NCBI GenBank assembly: GCA_963662155.1 | Contig: OY759261.1 | Location: 3,226,227 to 3,290,226, forward strand | Origin: Lamellibrachia columna | Lineage: Eukaryota; Annelida; Polychaeta; Sabellida; Siboglinidae | Direction of reading: 5' to 3' | Length of the DNA: 64,000 nt | Shown: piece by piece, positions 11,250 to 23,455 of the stretch | How positions within the stretch are numbered: position 1 is the first letter of the stretch | Layout of the letters: every line of letters starts with the position of its first letter | Translations under genes and position numbers: made by a program | The notes under the pieces: generated by a model | The model's input: only the letters and a program-made list of their open reading frames with translations | Told to the model about the DNA's origin: nothing | Database searches by the model: none

Positions 11250-11960
11250 TATGTTCTAATATGTAGTGTGTGAATTGTAATATCTGCAATCGGTTTAATT
11301 AAAAAGTGCGTATTTTTGGTGAAATCATCGAAAAAATTGACTTTAGTTGTTCATTCTTGGTGGCTGTGCTGATTCTGCCTCATGACAGGAATGCAGACTC
11401 ATTTGTTCCGGTAGGCAACTTTGCACTTTGCAGGAGTGATATACCAGTGACATTTTAACTATACATTTGATTTATGTATTTGCTGATGTTTTATAAACTA
11501 ACTTATTCTACCTATTTCTTTAACTAATTTAGGCACCTTATTTATATTTGTCATTTAATTTATTCCTTTTATCTGTTTTAGCTCATTTTAATGTATTTTT
11601 ACTTATATATGTACAACTAACTCTAGAGCCTTTGAGCAGGTGTTTCACCTGGATACATGGCATGTTATAAATGTTTAATAATAATAAATCTGGTAGGGCT
11701 CAAAATAGTGGATATCCAAAATGGTAAACTCTGTGCGAGTCAATGCCGATCATGGGCATGACTTCCATCCTCTCGCCGATTACATGATAAAGTTATGAAA
11801 TTTTACCAAAGGTGAAAATTTTGAGTTTTCAGCATTTCGATTTTTACTAAGTAATTTAATTGTGGAGTCGTAGTGAATACTAGGTAGGCTTGCATTTTCG
11901 CAAAATGAACTTGAAAAAGGACAAGCAATAAAATTGAGAAAGCATCTTTAATTATACATA
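11250..11960. repeat. Dispersed repeat, family B, interrupted copy
   Basis: 11250-11360 and 11691-11960 match, in order, the uninterrupted copies at 47626-48075 and 61355-61645 (landmarks ATGTAGTGTGTGA, CAAAATAGTGGATATCCAAA, GTCAATGCCGATCATGGGC). The middle 330 bases are absent from the other copies and look like an inserted LINE tail. Confidence 0.75.
11362..11690 (+). mobile_element. Short LINE 3' tail inserted in a family-B repeat
   Basis: The segment breaks family B exactly where the 47-kb copy is continuous. It ends in TTTAATAATAATAA, a simple-repeat tail typical of non-LTR elements, and holds the phrase GAGCAGGTGTTTCACCTGGA, a small palindrome. No coding part remains, so assignment rests on the insertion geometry and tail. 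Confidence 0.45.
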
Positions 11961-12780
11961 ATCCAGTCTCCAAAAGATCACATTGTAGTAAAGTTAATTG
12001 TGTACACCATTTGCCCAGTACATTTGTAAACACCACTGTCGTGCATAATTATTTGTGGCTAAAATAGGTAAATTATCAATGTAAATATGTCAATGGAGGT
12101 CAAATAATCAGGTCACTGTAAGGTTAGTGTTATGGTGAACAATTACAGCCTCTATTGACATGATAGCACCACAATCCATACTTAATTAAAAATAAATAGA
12201 TGATTAACACAAGTAATTCAGTAACACGTAAGGTCAATATATGGGTATTAAGGTTAATATGTATACACTCCTCCCTCAACTTACTGATCTCGTGTCATAC
12301 ATGATTACTTAATTAGGGCATTTTTAACTTAAATAGGTCAACGGTCATTGTAAGGTCATGTCAAGTTCACACATTATTAGGTCTTAAACCTTTTTATTCC
12401 ACCTCAATATCTTCATTAGTACGCATTATGTCGTTTGCCCTTACATTCAGTGGCAGTACAGCCCACAAACACCCAGATCACAAGAAATGGACTCTATCCC
12501 AAGTGTAAAAAATGCCCCATTTTTTTACACTAAAAAACTTCGCAAATAATAAATATTGAAAAAAAAGGGTTATACACTGCACAACATACTTTATCACACC
12601 GAAGTGTTTAAATGATTTGAAAATGTTTGCGTCCGTCTCCATTTGACACGCATCCTGTCTAAGAAAGGACTGCGAACTATTGAGAAAACTCAGATAATAA
12701 GGTAAGACCAGAACTGGTCACAAGATCACGAAAATGCAGCAATACGTCAGATTACTTAAAATATTGATGACGCCATAATT
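11961..12780. other. No recognisable feature
   Basis: AT-rich; repeated AAGGTTA/AAGGTCA phrases at 12115-12370 but no regular period. Confidence 0.4.
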
Positions 12781-12897
12781 TTTGCATATACCAGTGGTGC
12801 CATCTGACGACGGTAACAGTCAAAACATGCTTCTGTTGCCAGATGCTATTCTCGGCGGATTCACGAAGCCAAGAGAGAGTCGGATAAGCGAGACTAT

Positions 12898-14733
12898 CCC
12901 CCACTTAGACTTACCACCCTGCTTTACCCTCCCCCACTTAGACTTACCACCTTGCTTTACCCTCCCCCACTTAGACTTACCACCCTGCTTTACCCTCCCC
13001 CACTTAGACTTATCACCCTGCTTTACCCTCCCCCACTTAGACTTACCACCCTGCTTTACCCTCCCCCACTTAGACTTACCACCTTGCTTTACCCTCCCCC
13101 ACTTAGACTTACCACCCTGCCTTACCCTCCCCCACTTAGACTTACCACCCTGCTTTACCCTCGCCCACTTAGACTTACCACCCTGCTTTACCCTCGCCCA
13201 CTTAGACTTACCACCCTGCTTTACCCTCGCCCACTTAGACTTACCACCCTGCTTTACCCTCCCCCACTTAGACTTACCACCCTGCTTTACCCTCCCCCAC
13301 TTAGACTTACCACCCTGCTTTACCCTCTCCCACATAGACTTACCACCCTGCTTTACCCTCCCCCACTTAGACTTACCACCCTGCTTTACCCTCCCCCACT
13401 TAGACTTACCACCCTGCTTTACCATCCCCCACTTAGACTTACCACCCTGCTTTACCCTCCCCCACTTAGACTTACCACCCTGCTTTACCCTCCCCCACTT
13501 AGACTTATCACCCTGCTTTACCCTCCCCCACTTAGACTTATCACCCTGCTTTACCCTCCCCCACATAGACTTACCACCCTGCTTTACCCTCCCCCACTTA
13601 GACTTACCACCCTGCTTTACCCTCCCCCACTTAGACTTACCACCCTGCTTTACCCTCCCCCACATAGACTTACCACCCTGCTTTACCCTCCCCCACTTAG
13701 ACTTACCACCCTGCTTTACCCTCCCCCACTTAGACTTACCACCCTGCTTTACCCTCCCCCACTTAGACTTATCACCCTGCTTTACCCTCCCCCACTTAGA
13801 CTTATCACCCTGCTTTACCCTCCCCCACTTAGACTTACCACCCTGCTTTACCCTCCCCCACTTAGACTTACCACCCTGCTTTACCCTCCCCCACATAGAC
13901 TTACCACCCTGCTTTACCCTCCCCCACTTAGACTTACCACCCTGCTTTACCCTCCCCCACTTAGACTTACCACCCTGCTTTACCCTTGCCCACATAGACT
14001 TACCACCCTGCTTTACCCTCCCCCACTTAGACTTACCACCCTGCTTTACCCTCCCCCACTTAGACTTAGCACCCTGCTTTACCCTCCCCCACTTAGACTT
14101 ATCACCCTGCTTTACCCTCCCCACTTAGACTTATCACCCTGCTTTACCCTCCCCCACTTAGACTTACCACCCTGCTTTACCCTCCCCCACATAGACTTAC
14201 CACCCTGCTTTACCCTCCCCCACTTAGACTTACCACCCTGCTTTACCCTCCTCCACTTAGACTTACCACCCTGCTTTACCCTCCCCCACTTAGACTTACC
14301 ACCCTGCTTTACCCTCCCCCACTTAGACTTACCACCCTGCTTTACCCTCCCCCACTTAGACTTATCACCCTGCTTTACCCTCCCCCACTTAGACTTATCA
14401 CCCTGCTTTACCCTCCCCCACTTAGACTTACCACCCTGCTTTACCCTCCCCCACTTAGACTTACCACCCTGCTTTACCCTCCCCCACTTAGACTTACCAC
14501 CCTGCTTTACCCTCCCCCACTTAGACTTATCACCCTGCTTTACCCTCCCCCACTTAGACTTATCACCCTGCTTTACCCTCCCCCACTTAGACTTACCACC
14601 CTGCTTTACCCTCCCCCACTTAGACTTACCACCCTGCTTTACCCTCCCCCACTTAGACTTACCACCCTGCTTTACCCTCCCCCACTTAGACTTACCACCC
14701 TACTTTACCCTCCCCCACTTAGACTTACCACCT
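12898..14733. repeat. 33-bp minisatellite, right block, about 55 copies
   Basis: Nearly perfect 33-bp units, mainly varying at ACTTACC/ACTTATC, CCCAC(T/A)TAGA and CTCC/CTCG. Because 33 is a multiple of 3, both strands stay open for over 430 codons (an 11-residue repeat PHLDLPPCFTL on +). These frames begin in unrelated DNA, carry no start context or domain, and I treat them as by-products. One 32-bp unit at about 14120 shifts the frame. Confidence 0.95.
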
Positions 14734-14786
14734 TCGTATTGTTATTATAAAGTCATATAATGTGTAAGGTGGGTGTTCATTTATTA

Positions 14787-14952
14787 TACAGTTGAGACCC
14801 TCAAAGTGGCCACCCCTCGGAAATGGCCATTGTATCAAAGTTTGTTTTTTCCAGATCGACACATATGACCAGCCTCTGTAATTCAGCCACCCTTTAATCA
14901 GACCACTTTATATCAGTAACTTAGTGGCTGCTTTAGAGGGGTTCTATTGTAC
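14787..14952. mobile_element. MITE of about 165 bp with TA flanks
   Basis: The left end CAGTTGAGACCCTCAAAGTG and the reversed right end CAATAGAACCCCTCTAAAGC form imperfect terminal inverted repeats, flanked by TA on each side, as for Tc1/mariner/pogo-type insertions. No coding capacity is present. Confidence 0.65.
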
Positions 14953-15565
14953 AAGTTAAGTGGAAATCATGGGAAGTTTTTAAATTTTTTTCTCAAAATG
15001 TTCGATTATACATGTATTTACATTTGCATCCCATCTATGAGTAAGCACCAGTATTTTTCACGATGTCCATTTTGAAATTCAAAGTGGATGTCATTTATAG
15101 TCTTCCTAATCCGTAGTATCGTATATGTTGTTATAAATATGGGTATCACCATAACAACTTAAGGGGAAATATGACAGCTGGATAGAATTTTTTTATTTGC
15201 ATATTAGTGCAATTATGCCCAAACTGTAGAGTGGGTTTTTCTGAGTAAAATATAGAATATTTTTCTTCTGAATTTTCAAAGTCATGATATTCTAAATGTA
15301 ACATTTGTTGACACATTTTTAATCACTACCCCCAAGATATTGCACAAAACCAAACATTTGAAGAACATTTTTTGAGAATATGCAGGCGAACACAACAATC
15401 CAAACCAGACGACCATATAATTTTAAATTCCAGAGTGTTGTACTTTCTCGTTGCCAAAATGTCATTTCTTGTAAATGACCATCAAAGACGATGGTATTGA
15501 TTACATGGTAGATGCAAGCTTTATCCATGAATAAAACTAATTAAGAGATATGTCATTGTTATATG
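14953..15565. other. No gene; part of a local duplication
   Basis: The phrase TCATTTATAGTCTTCCTAAT and the following ATATGTTGTTATAAATATGG at 15090-15150 recur at 15954-16022, and a third partial piece lies at 15890-15945, so this area is a diverged local duplication. Confidence 0.5.
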
Positions 15566-15569
15566 AGTG

Positions 15570-15655
15570 TGTGTATATGTGTATGTATATGTATGTATGT
15601 ATATATATGTATGCATATGTATATATATATTGTATATATATATATATATATATAT
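15570..15655. repeat. TATG/TA microsatellite
   Basis: Mixed TATG, TGTA and TA units. Confidence 0.8.
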
Positions 15656-15790
15656 GTTATGTAATGCCTGTATTGTAATAATTATATTCACTAATGTAAT
15701 ATATTTTATTAATTTATTTTTTATTGTAAACACCCCTGATTCTATTTATAGAGATATGCAGTGTCTAAATAAACTTGATTTGATTTGATA
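15656..15790 (+). mobile_element. LINE 3' tail
   Basis: The segment ends AATAAACTTGATTTGATTTG, a short tandem tail after an AATAAA signal, as in CR1/L2-type LINE ends. No coding part is present. Confidence 0.4.
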
Positions 15791-16220
15791 AAAGTGAACT
15801 TTATTGATAGTAAACGTACAAATCTATTGGAATACAGAGGAAACACATTTTGAGTATTTTTTTCTTCAAAAAACATCATTCTAGCTGCCGTATCTCCCCT
15901 TAATTCACAACAACGACCACAACATGTATAAAACTATTCCACAACAAATGTAATGTCATTTATAGTCTTCCTTACCCGTAATATTATCATTTGTTTAAAT
16001 ATATGTTGTTATAAATATGGGTATCACGACAACGACTTAATTCACAACAACAACCACAACATATGTATAAAACTACAAGTGTATTCCATAACAAGTTTAC
16101 ATTGTCTATGCCAGTGGCTATATTTGATTTGGTATCTTGACATGTGCCATAATAATAATAATAATAAATTTATATGAATATTATGCAATGGCTTACACTA
16201 ATGAGAAATGGTCTGTCTTC
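15791..16220. other. Spacer with local duplication
   Basis: Holds the second copy of the duplication described at 14953-15565 and an (AAT)n run at 16148-16165. Confidence 0.4.
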
Positions 16221-16221
16221 A

Positions 16222-16341
16222 GACGGTTGAATGACAGCTGTGATGACAGCTGTGTTGACAGCTGTGTTGACAGTTGTGTTGACAGCTGTGTTGTCAGTTG
16301 TGTTGTCAGTTGTGTTGTCAGTTGTGTTGTCAGTTGTGTTT
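16222..16341. repeat. 12-bp repeat, about 10 copies, just before a splice acceptor
   Basis: Units of GACAGCTGTGTT and GTCAGTTGTGTT type. It lies 30 bases upstream of the acceptor of the Ser/Thr-rich exon, where the branch point and pyrimidine tract would be. Confidence 0.9.
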
Positions 16342-16373
16342 TATTATTCCATGTATTTGTATTTCTGTTTCAG

Positions 16374-16973
16374 AAGCATACAGATGCACTAGTGTCAACG
16401 TCAAGGCCAGCGACGACAATGTCTGGTCAAGCGACAACAATGTCCAGTCCAACTACGACAACGTCAGGTCAAACGACAACAACGTCCAGTCCAACTACGA
16501 CAGTGTCAGGTCAAACGACAACAACATCCAGTCCAACTGCAAAAATGTCAGGTCAAGCAGTAACAACATCCAGTCCAACTATGATAATGTCAGATCAAAC
16601 GACAACAACATCCGGTCCAGCTACGACAACGTCAAGTCAAACAACAGCAACAACAACAATGTCCAATCCAACTATGACAACATCAGGTCAAACAACAGCA
16701 ACAACAACGTCCAGTCCAACAACATCAGGTCAAGTGACAACAACGTCCAGTCCAATTATGGCAACGCCAGGTCAAACAACAGCAACATCCAGACCAACTA
16801 TGCCAATGTCAGGTCAAGTGACAATGTCCAGTCCAACTACGACAACGTCAGGTCAAGCGACAACAACGTCAGGTCAAACAACAACAACAACATCCAGTCC
16901 AACTACAAAAATGGCAGCAACACCTTCATCTGATCCAACAAAACATCAAAGTGCAGGAAAGGACGTTGCATAA
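16374..16973 (+). CDS. Ser/Thr-rich repeat exon ending in a stop; possible 3' end of the ZU5 gene
   Basis: A strong acceptor (atttctgtttcag) precedes 199 codons and a TAA. The product is almost entirely Thr, Ser, Pro, Gly, Gln and Met in imperfect repeats built on TTTSSPT and SGQTT blocks, a mucin-like composition that is normally heavily O-glycosylated. It starts in phase 0, the phase in which the exon ending at 5595 leaves, so the two could be joined, but 10.8 kb and a large transposon-like insert lie between. A second frame, rich in Asn and Ser, is also open over most of the stretch because the DNA is repetitive, so openness alone proves little. The codon pattern favours the Thr/Ser frame because the splice site and stop fit it. 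Confidence 0.4.
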   Translation, partial: KHTDALVSTSRPATTMSGQATTMSSPTTTTSGQTTTTSSPTTTVSGQTTTTSSPTAKMSGQAVTTSSPTMIMSDQTTTTSGPATTTSSQTTATTTMSNPTMTTSGQTTATTTSSPTTSGQVTTTSSPIMATPGQTTATSRPTMPMSGQVTMSSPTTTTSGQATTTSGQTTTTTSSPTTKMAATPSSDPTKHQSAGKDVA

Positions 16974-17575
16974 TGCTGTGATGACAACATTAGTCCAGTG
17001 AAGGCAACTTTCAATCCAGCAACAACAAAAAACAGGTTGTAGTCGTTGCAACATCAGACGTTGCAACGACAATCTTACTCAAAGTGACGTCAACATCTGG
17101 CCCAGACACAACGAACAAACATTGATTCTGAACAGGGCCACATCCCCAAAACTTGCAACATTGTGAACAATGTAACACATTGTGCTTTTAAATGCAGCAT
17201 TTGAGACATTGACACATTGCATATTTAAATGCAGTACTGAGAACTAAGAGATCATGTTAAGTCTTATACAAAGTGCCATAACACAGAAATTTGCAGTATG
17301 CATGATAGATATATAACATGCATAGATATTCTTTATTTTAGTAGTTATGTTTGGTAGAGAAAAAAGAGGCAGACAGTGAACTCTCACTACAAGGAATATG
17401 TTGGGACTCAGCCGAACCATTCCATATGTCCGATGTTCCTTACATCCGTGTGTATATAACACACTGCAGGCCAGAACGGAGATCTCAAAGTTGTTCCATT
17501 TAACCAGGTGTTCCCTAAAAAGGAAGTCTCTAGTGAGAGATCACTGTAGTTATGTTTTGTATAAATGTGAATAAT
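16974..17575. other. No gene seen after the Ser/Thr exon
   Basis: Possible 3' UTR. The phrase CATTTAAATGCAG-like occurs twice at 17185-17235. No clear AATAAA signal close to the stop. Confidence 0.35.
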
Positions 17576-19195
17576 GTTGTTATCTAACTTTCTCACCCAC
17601 ATCGTTTGTCTGGCGTGATGATGTTAGGAAGAATGTGCTGACATTTTAATTTTTTAATTCATCAGCTAGTTTGTAATGTTTTTCGCAAATGAAATGTATA
17701 TCTTAACACAATGACAAAGGTGTTAATAATTATGTTATGTAATAGATGATTCAATGGTTGTAATGCGTAAACTTGTATCAGTTCCCTGTGTAAGCTCTCA
17801 AGTCTGCTGGCAAGCTGTAAATTGGGAGGTTTATATGTTCATAGACACATACTCAGTGCTGACTTCAGTTTCTGTTGCATGCCAGGCTGTGTACGCAGTG
17901 TCTATTTCCAACAGTTTCTGTTGCATGCCAGGCTGTCCACGCAGTGTCTGTTTCCAACAGTTTCTGTTGCATGCCAGGCTGTGCACGCAGTGTCTATTTC
18001 CAACAGTTTCTGTTGCATGCCAGGCTGTGCACGCAGTGTCTGTTTCCAACAGTTTCTGTTGCATGCCAGGCTGTGCACGCAGTGTCTGTTTCCAACAGTT
18101 TCTGTTGCATGCCAGGCTGTGCACGCAGTGTCTATTTCCAACAGTTTCTGTTGCATGCCAGGCTGTGCACGCAGTGTCTGTTTCCAACAGTTTGTGTTGC
18201 ATGCCAGGCTGTGCACGCAGTGTCTGTTTCCAACAGTTTGTGTTGCATGCCAGGCTGTGCACGCAGTGTCTATTTCCAACAGTTTCTGTTGCATGCCAGG
18301 CTGTGCACGCAGTGTCTATTTCCAACAGTTTGTGTTGCATGCCAAGCTGTGCACGCAGTGTCTGTTTCCAACAGTTTCTGTTGCATGCCAGGCTGTGCAC
18401 ACAGTGTCTATTTCCAACAGTTACTGTTGCATGCCAGGCTGTGCACGCAGTGTCTATTTCCAACAGTTTCTGTTGCATGCCAGGCTGTGCACGCAGTGTC
18501 TGTTTCCAACAGTTTGTGTTGCATGCCAGGCTGTGCACGCAGTGTCTGTTTCCAACAGTTACTGTTGCATGCCAGGCTGTGCACGCAGTGTGTATTTCCA
18601 ACAGTTTCTGTTGCATGCCAGGCTGTGCACGCAGTGTCTATTTCCAACAGTTTCTGTTGCATGCCAGGCTGTGCACGCAGTGTCTGTTTCCAACAGTTTC
18701 TGTTGCATGCCAGGCTGTGCTCGCAGTGTCTGTTTCAAACAATTTCTGTTGCATGCCAGGCTGTGCACGCAGTGTCTATTTCAAACAGTTTCTGTTGCAT
18801 GCCAAGCTGTGCACACAGTGTCTATTTCCAACAGTTTCTGTTGCATGCCAGGCTGTGCACACAGTGTCTATTTCAAACAGTTTCTGTTGCATGCCAAGCT
18901 GTGCACGCAGTGTCTATTTCCAACAGCGTTGTTGTCCTGTCTACATAAATACACTAGAGGTGCTACGGTATACATTGCACAGTAAAATTGGGTAGAATGA
19001 ATATTAATGAGGTTCCAAACCTCTATGTTTAAGTCAACTTAGGTGGATGTAACGTTTACTCTCCACTGTTGTTTTAGGGGTGATCTCAGTCACCTTCTGT
19101 TTGATATTATTAAAATGTGCACAGACACTTTAGCTGATGTGTTTATTTTATTTCAGGAATGTATTTACAGGCTGAGCACTACGAGAGATCGTCTT
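17576..19195. repeat. Tandem segmental duplication, copy 1 (contains the 46-bp array)
   Basis: Blocks from this copy recur in order in 19420-20275: the AGGAAGAATGT block, CAGTTCCCTGTGTAAGC/TAGTTCCCTGTGTAAGC, TTATATGTTCA(T/C)AGACACATACTC, TTGTTGTCCTGTCTACAT and the TGTGTTTATTTTA block before an AG. The copies are clearly diverged, with indels, so the event is old. Confidence 0.75.
17868..18928. repeat. 46-bp minisatellite, about 23 copies
   Basis: Landmarks TTCTGTTGCATGCCAGGCTG and CACGCAGTGTCT recur every 46 bases. As 46 is not a multiple of 3, the array reads through all three frames; several long open frames on both strands result, none of them evidence of a gene. The sister duplication at 19900-19945 keeps one diverged unit. 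Confidence 0.95.
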
Positions 19196-19281
19196 AAATG
19201 TAACACAATGTGCCATTAATTGTATTTTATACTTGAAGGTCATGTTCAGCATAAGACGAAAATATACGTCTGATAAATATT

Positions 19282-19340
19282 ATATACATATATATAATAT
19301 ATATATTATATATATATATATTATATATATATATATATTG
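19282..19340. repeat. (TA)n microsatellite
   Basis: TA units with interruptions. Confidence 0.85.
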
Positions 19341-19419
19341 AAATGTGATCTATATTTTGACAAAAAAGAGACATATATAGTTGCAATGTTTTTACAAGTG
19401 TAAATAATGTAATTACCTT

Positions 19420-20275
<856 letters not shown>

Positions 20276-20289
20276 AATGCACAGACGAG

Positions 20290-20703
20290 TAAGTGGTTAA
20301 GTTAAGGTGCAGTTTGCAATGCACAGACGGTCTGTGTTATTACATCACTGATGCATGCCGTACCAACTTCTTTTATAATCAGAAGAACATCACCAAATTG
20401 TGCCCCTCAAAGACCTGCAGCTTGGATTCCTGCCTCACTGACCTTCTGAAGAAATCTCTAAACAACCACGTTCCTGATTTGGCTGCCATAGTAAATAACA
20501 CCTATTTCCAACACACAGAGAACCGCAGTTGTGAAAACATTTCCAAAAATGACTGTTGACAAAGACCTGCTAAAGACAGTCTCCAACATAGCGCTCACCA
20601 GCAAAGTGCTACAAAAGGCTGTAGTTACTCGACTAATAGAACTCCTTGCCATGAACGAGTCGTGTCACTTTCATTGCGGATACCAGTCCTCTTATAACAT
20701 GTA
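20290..20703 (+). pseudogene. Exon-like Cys-rich coding segment, source of the 80-bp satellite
   Basis: 20305-20559 is open and reads as a Cys-rich extracellular-type sequence (DGLCYYITDACRTNFFYN, then KLCPSKTCSLDSCLTDLL). It meets TGA at 20557-20559. From 20565 another frame reads MTVDKDLLKTVSNI and KVLQKAVVTRLIELLAMNES, with good coding character, up to TAG at 20701-20703. Either a frameshift separates the two, or only one is real. The same DNA is present in reverse orientation at 35047-37050, including the change of frame at the same place. I recognise no family. The two neighbouring phrases TTTGCAATGCACAGACG at 20272 and 20310 show a small duplication at the start. Confidence 0.4.
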
Positions 20704-20934
20704 GACCGAGGCACCATGGCCATTTGATTGTTTGGTCACTTGCACTTTTAATTATAGCATGTGGGGTCACCTAATGTATGTTCTAGATATGCAAAACATG
20801 CAGATGACATTGACGCAGATGTCACAGAGCTCCGAGTTATGTCATACAGTGCTTTTCAGACACACGTAAATACATTTTGTAAGTGTGGTGTATTTCTTTA
20901 TATACATAAAACTCCGTGTAATATTGTTACACTT
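20704..20934. other. No gene; contains a CCATGGCCATTTGA phrase shared with 24460
   Basis: Short spacer beginning with TAGACCGAGGCACCATGGCC, which resembles the end of the MITE-like segment to its right and the flank at 35030 in reverse. Confidence 0.35.
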
Positions 20935-20937
20935 GTT

Positions 20938-21295
20938 TATCTGGGGCAGTATGGCCGGAACACTATGGGTCAGTTGTCCCATGGTATCCAGTTCACCTGT
21001 CTATGTTTCTTGTAGAAAGGTTAGTACAAATAATGGTAATTCAAACAGGACAGTTCGAATAATAACATTGAACAGTTACAATTCATATACAGAAACACTT
21101 TAAAAAAATTAAATACTGAAAATAGAAGATCAGTTAAAATTACAAAAATTAAACTGTTACCATAGCTATATTCACAGTAAACTTGTCAGGTTACCTATTA
21201 AACTGGAAACTTATCTCAAATTATAATATAAACACTGTTACAGACGTAGTTATCAGCTTCTGAAAGTAAGTTGGCCATGGTGCCCCGGTCTCCCC
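20938..21295. mobile_element. MITE-like segment with GGGGCA...ATGGCC inverted ends
   Basis: The left end GGGGCAGTATGGCC and the reversed right end GGGGCACCATGGCC agree at 12 of 14 positions. The right border runs into CCGGTCTCCCCT, also found at 35038. No coding capacity seen. Confidence 0.4.
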
Positions 21296-21767
21296 TCTGT
21301 ACAAAGACAGCTTGTTTACGTTCCTGCGCTGCTGTCTATAGGACCCCCCCATTGTGAATTGAGTATAATTATTAATGATGTGCCTGGTTCAGTTTACGTC
21401 AACAAAGCAAAGACAGTAGTAGGTTGTTAACATGGCAATCCATGAATAAATTTATTGGATTGCCGGACGCTCACACAACTATAGTGGTGAGCGCATGGCT
21501 GGTTGTACCGAAATTACTATAAATATACAAGTATATACAAAGCAATACAATCTCCTTCTGGTCTTTCAATCAGACGTACAACCAGCACTACAGTGGAAAT
21601 AGAAGCCTGCCACCACACTAAACCTCCTGAGGCTGAACACACTGTAAAGTAGGGTTACCCCAGTGTTCAATGCCAAAAAGGGAAAGCGTTTCAGACAGCT
21701 TTCTAACTTTCCTTTCCACTAACAGTGAACAATAGTTTTTTTTACTGCAGCCGATAAACCGAAAAGA
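21296..21767. other. No recognisable feature
   Basis: Moderate GC and a C run at 21342; no open frame or array. Confidence 0.4.
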
Positions 21768-23455
21768 GCACTAGAGGGCTGATAGACAAAGGGTGGGAGG
21801 GTGGTCACTAGTCTAGAGGGCTGATAGACACTACTCACTAGGCACTAGAGGGCTGATAGACAAAGGGTGGGAGGGTGGTCACTAGTCTAGAGGGCTGATA
21901 GACACTACTCACTAGGCACTAGAGGGCTGATAGACAAAGGGTGGGAGGGTGGTCACTAGTCTAGAGGGCTGATAGACACTAGGCACTAGAGGGCTGATAG
22001 ACAAAGGGTGGGAGGGTGGTCACTGGTCTAGAGGGCTGATAGACACTACTCACTAGGCACTAGAGGGCTGATAGACAAAGGGTGGTAGGGTGGTCACTAG
22101 TCTAGAGGGCTGATAGACACTACTCACTAGGTACTAGAGGGCTGATAGACAAAGGGTGGGAGGGTGGTCACTGGTCTAGAGGGCTGATAGACACTACTCA
22201 CTAGGCACTAGAGGGCTGATAGACAAAGGGTGGGAGGGTGGTCACTAGTCTAGAGGGCTGATAGACACTACTCACTAGGCACTAGAGGGCTGATAGACAA
22301 AGGGTGGGAGGGTGGTCACTAGTCTAGAGGGCTGATAGACACTACTCACTAGGTACTAGAGGGCTGATAGACAAAGGGTGGGAGGGTGGTCACTGGTCTA
22401 GAGGGCTGATAAGACACTACTCACTAGGCACTAGAGGGCTGATAGACAAAGGGTGGGAGGGTGGTCACTGGTCTAGAGGGCCGATAGACACTACTCGTTA
22501 GGCACTAGAGGGCTGATAGACAAAGGGTGGGAGGGTGGTCACTGGTCTAGAGGGCCGATAGACACTACTCGCTAGGCACTAGAGGGCTGATAGACAAAGG
22601 GTGGTAGGGTGGTCACTGGTCTAGAGGGCCGATAGACACTACTCACTAGGTACTAGAGGGCTGATAGACAAAGGGTGGGAGGGTGGTCACTAGTCTAGAG
22701 GGCCGATAGACACTACGCACTAGGCACCACTAGAAGGCTGATAGACAAAGGGTGGGAGGGTGGTCACTGGTCTAGAGGGCCGATAGACACTACTCGCTAG
22801 GCACTAGAGGGCTGATAGACAAAGGGTGGTAGGGTGGTCACTGGTCTAGAGGGCCGATAGACACTACTCGCTAGGCACTAGAGGGCTGATAGACAAAGGG
22901 TGGTAGGGTGGTCACTGGTCTAGAGGGCCGATAGACACTACTCGCTAGGCACTAGAGGGCTGATAGACAAAGGGTGGTAGGGTGGTCACTGGTCTAGAGG
23001 GCCGATAGACACTACTCGCTAGGCACTAGAGGGCTGATAGACAAAGGGTGGGAGGGTGGTCACTGGTCTAGAGGGCCGATAGACACTACTCGCTAGGCAC
23101 TAGAGGGCTGATAGACAAAGGGTGGTAGGGTGGTCACTGGTCTAGAGGGCCGATAGACACTACTCGCTAGGCACTAGAGGGCTGATAGACAAAGGGTGGG
23201 AGGGTGGTCACTGGTCTAGAGGGCCGATAGACACTACTCGCTAGGCACTAGAGGGCTGATAGACAAAGGGTGGTAGGGTGGTCACTGGTCTAGAGGGCCG
23301 ATAGACACTACTCACTAGGCACTAGAGGGCTGATAGACAAAGGGTGGGAGGGTGGTCACTAGTCTAGAGGGCCGATAGACACTACGCACTAGGCACCACT
23401 AGAAGGCTGATAGACAAAGGGTGGGAGGGTGGGAAAGAGGGCACTAGATGGCTGA
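21768..23455. repeat. 74-bp minisatellite, about 22 copies
   Basis: Each unit contains two related halves that share TAGAGGGC(T/C)GATAGACA, so the 74-bp unit grew from a ~37-bp one. The left units carry CTAGTCTAGAGGGCT and the right units CTGGTCTAGAGGGCC, giving two regional variants. Units with an extra CAC before TAGAAGG occur at 22725 and 23393. Confidence 0.95.

Larger units (their letters stand above)
7978..12897. mobile_element. Candidate 4.9-kb DNA transposon splitting the 33-bp array
   Basis: The segment is bordered on both sides by the same satellite. Its left end reads AGCCTCGATTATCC and its right end, reversed, reads AGTCTCGCTTATCC: 12 of 14 positions agree, a pogo/Tigger-like terminal inverted repeat. 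Next to these ends, GTGGCGCCACCG (left) and GATGGCACCACTGG (right, reversed) also resemble each other. Inside are three exon-like fragments of a RecQ-like helicase (8235-10625) and a copy of dispersed family B (11250-11960). No transposase is seen. A related right end occurs at 24590-24665. Whether the helicase belongs to the element or was captured is open. Confidence 0.45.

Noticed and set aside
12782..14760. Long open frames (430-600 codons) on both strands over the 33-bp array
   Set aside because: The period is a multiple of three and the unit lacks stops in these frames, so openness is automatic; no start context, domain or splice support.
17754..18995. Open frames of 260-413 codons, Cys-rich, over the 46-bp array
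   Set aside because: All three + frames and several minus frames are open and encode the same DNA unit shifted; product of the repeat.
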